Positions 57,849 through 64,000 of a stretch of DNA of 64,000 nt are shown here, piece after piece (positions within the stretch are counted from its first letter, which is position 1; each line of letters starts with the position of its first letter). The notes under the pieces are model-generated. The model was not told the origin of the DNA. It was given only the letters and a program-made list of their open reading frames with translations, and did no database searches. Source of the stretch: Hyphomicrobiales bacterium 4NK60-0047b (GTDB lineage: Bacteria; Pseudomonadota; Alphaproteobacteria; Rhizobiales; HXMU1428-3); NCBI GenBank assembly GCA_040367435.1, contig BAABWY010000003.1, positions 1 through 64,000 on the forward strand, in the 5' to 3' direction. Position numbers and translations under genes: made by a program.

Positions 57849-58976
57849 ATGTCAGAGAACAAACAAACATTGCTCGAGCAGCAACTGAAGTCTTATATCA
57901 AAGCCAAAGGCCCTGTTTCAGTCAGGGCTTTTATGGAAGCGTGCCTCTATGACCCGATGCATGGGTACTACCGGCAAGGTAATCCGCTTGGCGCTGAGGG
58001 TGATTTTATTACTGCGCCTGAAATCAGCCAAATGTTTGGTGAGATGCTTGGGATTTGGTGCGTGACTACATGGCAGGCTATGGCCAACCCTGTTCCACTT
58101 CAAATCATTGAATTAGGACCTGGGCGGGGTACGCTTATGGCTGACATGCTGCGCTCTCTTCAACGATTACATCCTAATTTTGAAATGCTAAGTATTCACC
58201 TTGTCGAGCGCTCTGCTACTTTGAAAGAAACACAAAAGAAAACCTTAGAGGGCTCACTTTGTCCGGTATTTTGGTATAATTCTTTAAGTGAAGTGCCTGA
58301 AGGCCCTTCTATTATCATTGCGAATGAGTTTCTTGATTGTTTTCCTATTCGCCAATTTATAAAAACTGACCGTGCCTGGCATGAACGTGTTGTTGGTCTG
58401 GATGATCAAGAAAACTTCGCTTTTCTTATTGGCAGTGAAGTTCCGCGCGGCGCCATTATTCCTTCGCGTTTATTTGATGCGGCGCCGGGGTCAGTTTTTG
58501 AATTTTGTCCTGATTTTGAAGTTGTTATGAAAGATGTTTGCCGCATGGCCAAGCGGCATCCAATGGCAGCTTTGTTTGTCGATTATGGCTTTGAAGGTCC
58601 GCAAACAGGTGAAACTTTGCAGGCCCTCAAGAGACATAAATCAGTCACTCCTTTTCTTATGCCAGGAGATGTTGATTTAACGGCACATGTTGATTTCACA
58701 GCCTTAGCCGCATTAGCGGTTGCAAATGGCTTGAAATGTTATGGCCCGCGCGATCAAGGGGCGTTTCTTTCTCAATTGGGGATTGGAGCGCGCGCGGAAA
58801 TTTTAGTTAAAAACGCAAGTGAAGAGCAAATAGAAAAACTTGCTAGTGATGTTGTTCGTCTCGTTGCTCCTGAACATATGGGGGCTCTCTTTAAGGCGCT
58901 CTGTGTTACCAGTCCTTCACTTGATATTCCCGCCCCATTTGACCAGAAGGTAAGCTCGCAAAATGTCACGTCGTAG
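57849..58976 (+). CDS. MidA/NDUFAF7-family SAM-dependent protein-arginine methyltransferase
   Basis: A 375-residue class I methyltransferase of the DUF185 family. In mitochondria the homologue NDUFAF7 dimethylates an arginine of complex I subunit NDUFS2. Motifs are YMRQ-type N-terminus SVRAFMEACLYDPMHGYYRQGNPLG, the SAM loop IELGPGRGTLMADMLRSL (about residues 82-100), ANEFLDCFPIRQF and VDYGFEGPQTGETLQALKRH. It lies between lgt and pgeF, overlapping the latter by 14 bp, as is common in alphaproteobacteria. Confidence 0.93.
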   Translation: MSENKQTLLEQQLKSYIKAKGPVSVRAFMEACLYDPMHGYYRQGNPLGAEGDFITAPEISQMFGEMLGIWCVTTWQAMANPVPLQIIELGPGRGTLMADMLRSLQRLHPNFEMLSIHLVERSATLKETQKKTLEGSLCPVFWYNSLSEVPEGPSIIIANEFLDCFPIRQFIKTDRAWHERVVGLDDQENFAFLIGSEVPRGAIIPSRLFDAAPGSVFEFCPDFEVVMKDVCRMAKRHPMAALFVDYGFEGPQTGETLQALKRHKSVTPFLMPGDVDLTAHVDFTALAALAVANGLKCYGPRDQGAFLSQLGIGARAEILVKNASEEQIEKLASDVVRLVAPEHMGALFKALCVTSPSLDIPAPFDQKVSSQNVTS

Positions 58977-59736
58977 AATAGAAGCTGATGCTCTCAGCGT
59001 TCAAGGTGTCTCGCACGGTTTTTTTACTAAAATTGGCGGTGTATCTGAAGATGTTTATTCCTCGTTAAACTGTGGGTTTGGTTCGAATGATGAGACTACG
59101 AATGTCTCGCAAAACAGATCTATTGTTACCGACATTCTAGGCCTACCTGGGGCTCGAATAAACACGCCTTATCAAAAGCATAGTTCTGACGTGGTGATTA
59201 CTGATGAGGGGTGGTGTTACAAAGATGCCCCTGAGGCTGATGCTGTTGTGACCAATACGCCGAATGTTGTTATCGGTATTTTAACGGCTGATTGCGCCCC
59301 TGTATTGTTTCTTGATAATGTCAATAAAGTTGTCGCGGCTGCTCATGCTGGATGGCGCGGTGCCGTTGGTGGTATCTTAGAGAATACAATTGAGAGCATG
59401 CGCTCCTTAGGTGCACAAAGACGGCATATTACCGCTGTTGTTGGTCCTTGTATCGGGCAAGATAATTATGAAGTTGGTCAAGAATTTCATGAAGAATTTT
59501 GCTCTGTTGACCCTCAGTATGATGTTTTTTTTAAGCGTAATGAGGAAACTCAAAACCAACATTTTAATTTGAGCGGTTTTGCTGTAACCCGTTTGGAAAA
59601 AATCGGCATTCAACGGGCGATTTCACTTCCCTTTTGCACTTATGAAAACACGACTCAATTCTTCAGTTATCGCCGGAATACACATAAGAGTGTGGCAGAT
59701 TATGGGCGGCAAATGTCGGCAATTGTCATAAACTAG
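58963..59736 (+). CDS. pgeF: Peptidoglycan editing factor PgeF (YfiH/laccase-domain)
   Basis: A 257-residue zinc enzyme that clears peptidoglycan precursors wrongly carrying L-Ser; it was earlier called polyphenol oxidase or laccase-domain protein. Active-site motifs are YQKHSSDVV, GILTADCAPVLFLD (metal-binding Cys), AAHAGWRGAVGGI (metal-binding His) and GPCIGQDNYEVGQEF. GFFTKIGGVSEDVYSSLNCGFGSND at the start is standard. The start overlaps the end of the methyltransferase gene, indicating translational coupling. Confidence 0.95.
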   Translation: MSRRRIEADALSVQGVSHGFFTKIGGVSEDVYSSLNCGFGSNDETTNVSQNRSIVTDILGLPGARINTPYQKHSSDVVITDEGWCYKDAPEADAVVTNTPNVVIGILTADCAPVLFLDNVNKVVAAAHAGWRGAVGGILENTIESMRSLGAQRRHITAVVGPCIGQDNYEVGQEFHEEFCSVDPQYDVFFKRNEETQNQHFNLSGFAVTRLEKIGIQRAISLPFCTYENTTQFFSYRRNTHKSVADYGRQMSAIVIN

Positions 59737-59951
59737 TGTATTTTTGTCGCATTTTTTCGATTATTTACCAGCTTTCGTCCATAACACCCACCTAAATTGC
59801 CAGTTTCACTGGACGACCATTTCCACAATGGGTAATGATATGATTCTACTAGGGTACCGGTGTGTGTCCTTGTTGTAGTGCGTATTTTGTTGTCACCGGT
59901 CATTACAGGACTCTGTTTTTACAGGCAGAATCTGAATTGAGGGGTTAAAAG

Positions 59952-61034
59952 GTGACAGATATGTGCACTTCATTTTCGTATTTTTTCTTGAGAATGGCGC
60001 GTTTCTCTATAAATTTCATATCATTAAGATCTCTTGTTAGATTAAAGTCTTGCACGCAGTTTCTTTTGCTAAGTCTATTGATGGGTGCGCTTTCTGGCTG
60101 TGGGGCTTCAACTAATTTAGCCTCCAATTTTGGACTTAAGACAGAGCAAGATAGCAAAACGGCGCAACTTCCCTCTAAAATGAAATCTGTTGGCTTTGCC
60201 CCACTTGTTGGTGTGCCAGCTAATGTTTCTACTAAGATGCTTGCTGCACTTAAAGCTAAGACAAGAGCTAAGAATATTCCTGTGACTGAAGAAATAGCCA
60301 CTGCTGGATATTTGGTTCGCGGTTATTTGGTTGCCTCTCCACATAGCAAAGGTGGGAAGCTTTCTTATATCTGGGACATCAATGACAAAAAGGGTGTTCG
60401 TATTCACCGTGTGCTTGGTAATGAGATCTTACAAGGCGGCAAAACTTCAAATGGCTGGGCTCTTGTAAATGATCAAGTCATAAACAAAGTCGCGGATGCT
60501 TCTAGCGGTAAATTAGCTGGCTGGTTCTCTAGCGCTCGAAATCGAGTACCTGCTCAAAAACAAAGTCCTCAAAATGGTTCTCCGAAACGTATCAACCAGA
60601 TTGCAAAACTTGATCAAGGCACGCGAGATGGAACACCTGGTGACCCTATTATTACTGGTGCTGTCAGTAAGGCGCCTCGAGGTTTGCTAACGCAAGTGAA
60701 ACCAGTTGTAGGCGCGCCTGGTGATGGACGTATATCTTTAACCAATGCACTACGCCGCGAATTATCTAAAAATGGTATTGCTCTTTCGAGCCGGAAAGTT
60801 GCTGGTTCTTATACTGTACAAGGTTCTGTCAGACTAAACAAAGTTTCAGGTAAGTCTGAAAAAGTGAATATTGTTTGGAAGGTTTACGATTCGACAGGTA
60901 ATCGGGTTGGGACAGTTTCTCAAAATAATGTGATACCAACTGGCTCGCTCAATGGGGCTTGGGGGCCAACTGCTGTTGCTGCTGCTTCAGCTGCAGCTAA
61001 GGGCATCGTTAAGCTCCTGCCTGCTAAGAAATAA
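59952..61034 (+). CDS. Unknown lipoprotein with internal duplication
   Basis: A 360-residue predicted outer or inner membrane lipoprotein beginning with GTG after GAGGGGT; the lipobox is MGALSGC at about residues 43-50. The mature part has two related domains. One (about 75-195) runs from APLVGVPANVSTKMLAAL to GWALVNDQVINKVADASSG; the other (about 255-355) runs from PVVGAPGDGRISLTNALRREL to GAWGPTAVAAASAAAKGI. Each has the order V-x-G-x-P, a long helix, YxVxGxV, K-[V/L]-xIxW, D-x-x-G-x-R, N-x-I-x-x-G and a C-terminal alanine-rich helix. I recognise no named family; proteins like this are found in rhizobia, to my recollection. Two hairpins follow (61040-61075 and about 61091-61116). Confidence 0.75.
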   Translation: MTDMCTSFSYFFLRMARFSINFISLRSLVRLKSCTQFLLLSLLMGALSGCGASTNLASNFGLKTEQDSKTAQLPSKMKSVGFAPLVGVPANVSTKMLAALKAKTRAKNIPVTEEIATAGYLVRGYLVASPHSKGGKLSYIWDINDKKGVRIHRVLGNEILQGGKTSNGWALVNDQVINKVADASSGKLAGWFSSARNRVPAQKQSPQNGSPKRINQIAKLDQGTRDGTPGDPIITGAVSKAPRGLLTQVKPVVGAPGDGRISLTNALRRELSKNGIALSSRKVAGSYTVQGSVRLNKVSGKSEKVNIVWKVYDSTGNRVGTVSQNNVIPTGSLNGAWGPTAVAAASAAAKGIVKLLPAKK

Positions 61035-61039
61035 ATCTG

Positions 61040-61116
61040 CTGCAAATATGGGCTTTAAGTTTAAAATATTTGCAGTAAATTGGGATAATTGGGCCTAGAG
61101 TTGTTTACAGCTCTGG
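61040..61116 (+). terminator. Hairpins after the lipoprotein gene
   Basis: CTGCAAATAT (61040-61049) pairs with ATATTTGCAG (61066-61075). GCC-AGAG pairs with CTCT-GGC (about 61092-61116) and is followed by TCTCTTGTT. These probably end the lipoprotein transcript before prs. Confidence 0.55.
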
Positions 61117-61222
61117 GCTCTCTTGTTATGAAGCTTCTCATAAAACCCTGGAAGTTTATAAAAGTGTCATAATTCATCAATTTACAAATAGGAATTAGGC
61201 ACATGCTGCGGAGATATCTCTC

Positions 61223-62155
61223 ATGAAATTGGTTGCTGGTAATAGTAATCACCTACTAGCAGAAGCTGTTGGTACCTATTTGAACCTTCCTCTTACCAAA
61301 TGCGTTGTTAAACGTTTTGCTGACATGGAAATCTTTGTTGAGATTGAAGAAAATGTACGGGGGGAGGATGTTTTTGTTTTGCAATCAACATCTTTTCCGA
61401 CCAATGACCATTTAATGGAACTCCTCATTCTTATTGATGCATTGAGGCGCTCTTCAGCTAAACGGATAACGGCTGTTGTTCCGTATTATGGTTATGCAAG
61501 GCAAGATAGAAAACCTGGCCCACGTACGCCAATTTCGGCCAAGCTAGTTGCCAATATGATCACACAGGCTGGAGCAGATAGAGTGCTTACTGTTGATTTG
61601 CACGCCCTGCAAATTCAAGGCTTTTTTGATATTCCAACTGATAACCTTTTTGCAGCACCTACAATGGTGAAAGACATTAAGGAAAACTTTGATCTTAGCA
61701 AAGTTATGGTTGTTTCCCCTGACGTTGGTGGTGTTGTTCGCGCCAGAGATTTGGCCAAACGCATCAACGCACCTCTTGCTATTGTTGATAAGCGCCGTGA
61801 AAGAGCCGGCGAATCTGAGGTGATGAGTGTTATTGGTGATGTTGAAGGCTATGAGTGTATTATGGTTGATGACATTGTTGATAGTGGTGGCACATTATGT
61901 AATGCCTCTGATGCGCTCTTAGAGCGCGGTGCCAGCGAAGTGAGTGCCTATATCACTCATGGTGTGCTTTCTGGTGGGGCGGTTGCCAGAGTGACTTCGT
62001 CTTCACTAAAGAATTTGGTTATTACTGATAGTATTCAACCAACTGAAGCGGTTCGTGCGGCTCACAATATTCGTGTCATATCAATTTCAACACTCATTGG
62101 CGAAGCGATAGCCAGAACATCCGGTGAAAAGTCTGTTTCAAGTTTGTTTGAGTGA
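61223..62155 (+). CDS. prs: Ribose-phosphate pyrophosphokinase
   Basis: A 310-residue enzyme that makes PRPP from ribose 5-phosphate and ATP, feeding purine, pyrimidine, histidine, tryptophan and NAD synthesis. Motifs are the flexible [20 protein letters not shown] (ATP and ribose 5-phosphate site), [18 protein letters not shown] and the PRPP-binding loop [24 protein letters not shown] precedes the ATG. A strong terminator follows immediately. Confidence 0.97.
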   Translation: MKLVAGNSNHLLAEAVGTYLNLPLTKCVVKRFADMEIFVEIEENVRGEDVFVLQSTSFPTNDHLMELLILIDALRRSSAKRITAVVPYYGYARQDRKPGPRTPISAKLVANMITQAGADRVLTVDLHALQIQGFFDIPTDNLFAAPTMVKDIKENFDLSKVMVVSPDVGGVVRARDLAKRINAPLAIVDKRRERAGESEVMSVIGDVEGYECIMVDDIVDSGGTLCNASDALLERGASEVSAYITHGVLSGGAVARVTSSSLKNLVITDSIQPTEAVRAAHNIRVISISTLIGEAIARTSGEKSVSSLFE

Positions 62156-62181
62156 TTGGTTCATTTTTAAAACGTTCCAAC

Positions 62182-62212
62182 AAAAAAGGGCCCGAAAATC
62201 GGGCCCTTTTTT
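62182..62212. terminator. Bidirectional terminator between prs and the KAS gene
   Basis: AAAAAAGGGCCCGA pairs with TCGGGCCCTTTTTT around AAA. The symmetric flanks let it serve prs on + and the KAS gene on the minus strand. Confidence 0.95.
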
Positions 62213-62238
62213 GTTATCTATTTTTGATTACCTTTGAA

Positions 62239-63474
62239 TTAGGCAGGTGATGGTCCAAAGACAAGCACTGCATTCAAGCCGCCAAAAGCGAAGCTATTTG
62301 ACATAGTGTAATTTACTTCTGATGAGCGGCCTTCATTTGGAATGTAATCAAGATCACATTCATCGCCAGGCTCATCAAAACCTACTGTTGCTGGTAAATA
62401 ATTATCTTCCATAGCTTTCAGACACGCAACCGCTTCAATACCGCCGCCAGCGCCCAATGCATGACCATGCATGGATTTGGTTGATGAAATAGGCGTATCT
62501 TTCGCACTATTGCCAAAAACGCGTTTAATTGAACGAGTTTCATTGATGTCGTTAACAACCGTCGCTGTGCCATGTGCGTTGATATAATCAATATCACTTG
62601 GAGAGAGGTCTGCATCTTTCAATGCTAAATCCATTGCGCCAGCTGTTCCATCAATATCTGGGTTGACCATGTCAGCTGCATCAGCTGTCATGCCAAAGCC
62701 TTTGACTTCAGCTAAAATATTCGCGCCGCGCTCTTTAGCGTGCTCATATTCTTCTAGCATCAGGATGCCTGCACCTTCAGCTAAAACTGTACCGTTGCGG
62801 TGTTTAGAAAAAGGATAAAGACCGACAGGGCTAAGAACACGCATACCTTGCCACGCTCTTGTTGTGCCCCAAGCTAATGAAGCTTCAGCCGCACCGCCCA
62901 GACCAAAATCAACCATTCCAGATTTAATCATGTTGTAAACAAGACCGATGGAGTGAGTTGCGGTTGAGCATGCGCTTACAACACCAAAACAAGGACCTTT
63001 GATGCCATATTCAATTGAGATATGTGCTGGACCTGATGAACCAATGGTTTTTAGCAGTGTTAGCGGATGGGTTGCCCGTTTTTTTAGCTCAAAAAGACCA
63101 CGATAGCTGTCTTCCAGGGTATTGATACCACCAACACCAGATCCGATGATGGCAGCTGCACGCATACCGTCTTCCGGGGATAGTGGCATTTCCATACCAG
63201 ATTGTTTAACAGCTTCTCGTGCTGCTATGCCAGCAAATTGAGAATATCGATCGGCCATGAGGAATTGCTTTGTCAGCCCCTCTTCTTTTGGATCGAAATC
63301 TTTTACTTCGCCAGCTATTTTGATTTGCAGGTCTTCTGTATTGTAGGTTTTAGCGTCTTCAATACCGCATTCATGGTTTTTGATACCAGACCAGAATTTG
63401 TCAGTACCTATGCCAAGAGACGATACAACGCCAGTCCCAGTTACAACGACACGCCTTGTTTGTTGATTACTCAT
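62239..63474 (-). CDS. Beta-ketoacyl-ACP synthase, KAS II (FabF) type
   Basis: A 411-residue condensing enzyme that elongates acyl chains carried on ACP. Catalytic residues are Cys in GVVSACSTATHSIG, His in INAHGTATVVNDINETRSI and His in KSMHGHALGAGGGIEAVACL. The start RRVVVTGTGVVSSLGIG and the end NYTMSNSFAFGGLNAVLVF are standard. It follows an ACP gene by 110 bp on the same strand. Rhizobial clusters for very-long-chain fatty acids of lipid A pair a special ACP with extra KAS enzymes, so this is a candidate for such a role rather than the housekeeping FabF; no fabZ lies between the two as it does in Rhizobium. Confidence 0.9.
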   Translation of the reverse strand: MSNQQTRRVVVTGTGVVSSLGIGTDKFWSGIKNHECGIEDAKTYNTEDLQIKIAGEVKDFDPKEEGLTKQFLMADRYSQFAGIAAREAVKQSGMEMPLSPEDGMRAAAIIGSGVGGINTLEDSYRGLFELKKRATHPLTLLKTIGSSGPAHISIEYGIKGPCFGVVSACSTATHSIGLVYNMIKSGMVDFGLGGAAEASLAWGTTRAWQGMRVLSPVGLYPFSKHRNGTVLAEGAGILMLEEYEHAKERGANILAEVKGFGMTADAADMVNPDIDGTAGAMDLALKDADLSPSDIDYINAHGTATVVNDINETRSIKRVFGNSAKDTPISSTKSMHGHALGAGGGIEAVACLKAMEDNYLPATVGFDEPGDECDLDYIPNEGRSSEVNYTMSNSFAFGGLNAVLVFGPSPA

Positions 63475-63584
63475 TCAATTTTTAAGGACTTAAAAATTTA
63501 AGTCCCTTAAAACCTTTCTACTCGAAAAAAGATAAAACTCGTTTATAGCCTCGTTTGCAGCAGTTTCCTGCTTTGCCCGAACTA

Positions 63585-63836
63585 TTAGCCGTTAGCAGCG
63601 ACGAGTTCTTTAACTTTATCAACTACGGAGCCCACAGTTTTAAAGTCTTCAACTTCTTCATTGGCGTTGTATGGAATTTCAATACCGAATGTATCTTCGA
63701 TATCAAAAACAATAACAGCCAGGTCAAGTGACTCGATATCAAGTTCACTTAATGGTGTTTCCATCGGAATTGTTTCCGGTGGTTCTTTCATATTTTTTTT
63801 CAAAATATCAATAATTTTTTGTGCCACATCTTCCAT
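63585..63836 (-). CDS. Dedicated acyl carrier protein
   Basis: An 83-residue acidic four-helix carrier. The phosphopantetheine serine is in LDIESLDLAVIVFDIED (Ser near residue 36), with helix II recognition residues following. It differs from housekeeping AcpP (which usually has DSLDTVELVM) and from classical AcpXL, so it is likely a specialised ACP for the adjoining KAS. GGAGAG lies before the ATG. The upstream region has three direct repeats of a 13-mer that may control it. Confidence 0.88.
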   Translation of the reverse strand: MEDVAQKIIDILKKNMKEPPETIPMETPLSELDIESLDLAVIVFDIEDTFGIEIPYNANEEVEDFKTVGSVVDKVKELVAANG

Positions 63837-63855
63837 ATGCCGCTCTCCTTCATTC

Positions 63856-63901
63856 GCAACATTTGCATCTTACGCAACATTTGCATCCGCAACATTTGCA
63901 T
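63856..63901 (-). promoter_or_regulatory. Three direct repeats upstream of the ACP gene
   Basis: GCAACATTTGCAT occurs at 63856-63868, 63874-63886 and 63889-63901 (+ strand), the first about 20 bp before the ACP start codon on the minus strand. Spacings are 18 and 15 bp. They could be regulator sites or a replication-slippage array. Confidence 0.5.
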
Positions 63902-64000
63902 CATTTGAGCAAATAAAAATATTACTCTTAAATGTAAGTGCTAAATTAGACCCTCGAAAAGCGCAAGAAAACTTTTAGAATAACGTTAAAATGCGTTTTG

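Overview
This window looks like chromosomal DNA of an alphaproteobacterium, most likely of the Hyphomicrobiales (rhizobia-like) type. Markers that point there are a CcrM-type methyltransferase with a RAMA tail, a PdhS/PleC-like histidine kinase, a mutY-DUF721-DsbA-smc cluster, an extensin-like protein, a RopB/Omp25-like porin, an lgt-midA-pgeF cluster and CIRCE-controlled groESL. The DNA is visibly A/T-rich for that class (not computed). A 28-residue pqqA, a quinoprotein-associated SoxYZ-like carrier, both methylmalonyl-CoA mutase subunits and a serine-glyoxylate-type aminotransferase together hint at PQQ-dependent C1 or alcohol metabolism using the serine cycle and ethylmalonyl-CoA pathway. 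That metabolic reading is inference.

Layout. 0-4 kb: unknown membrane proteins, the orphan pqqA and the SoxYZ-like carrier. 4-8.5 kb: mutAB. 8.9-14 kb: a DUF4332 protein, a HerA-like ATPase, Fe/Mn superoxide dismutase and ccrM. 14-25 kb: a thioredoxin-like protein, an RTX protein, mutY facing DUF721, two DsbA proteins, smc and an extensin-like protein. 25-41 kb: class V aminotransferase, cytosolic histidine kinase, an ABC permease and binding protein without an ATPase and separated by an AsmA-like gene, a strong small-RNA candidate, a large unknown protein, an SSS-like permease and creD. 42-47 kb: groESL, a HEPN-like A/T-rich gene and three small secreted proteins. 47-56 kb: a beta-propeller, LysR, PaaI thioesterase, two decaying genes (VOC/PhnB and PNPOx), GST, ubiK and a porin. 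56-64 kb: DUF2975 with its XRE partner, lgt-midA-pgeF, an unknown lipoprotein, prs, and a dedicated KAS/ACP pair. No tRNA, rRNA, CRISPR array, prophage or transposase gene was seen.

The most striking content is a two-part family of intergenic repeats at about ten loci between 1 and 54.5 kb. The large unit (LHU, about 115 bp) is a chain of hairpins with fixed single-stranded joints. It begins TCTCTCACGGCTATT and ends near CTCCTTCTTCGT. Stems differ between copies but remain paired, so base pairs covary. The small unit (SHU, about 30 bp) is a two-stem hairpin with apical loop CCACTA; it occurs alone, in 33-38 bp tandem arrays, or nested inside the LHU at hairpin 2. Every copy I found reads in the same direction on the + strand whichever way the neighbouring genes run, and most copies abut gene 3' ends. 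It resembles BIME/RIME-type mosaic elements in logic, but I do not recognise its sequence.
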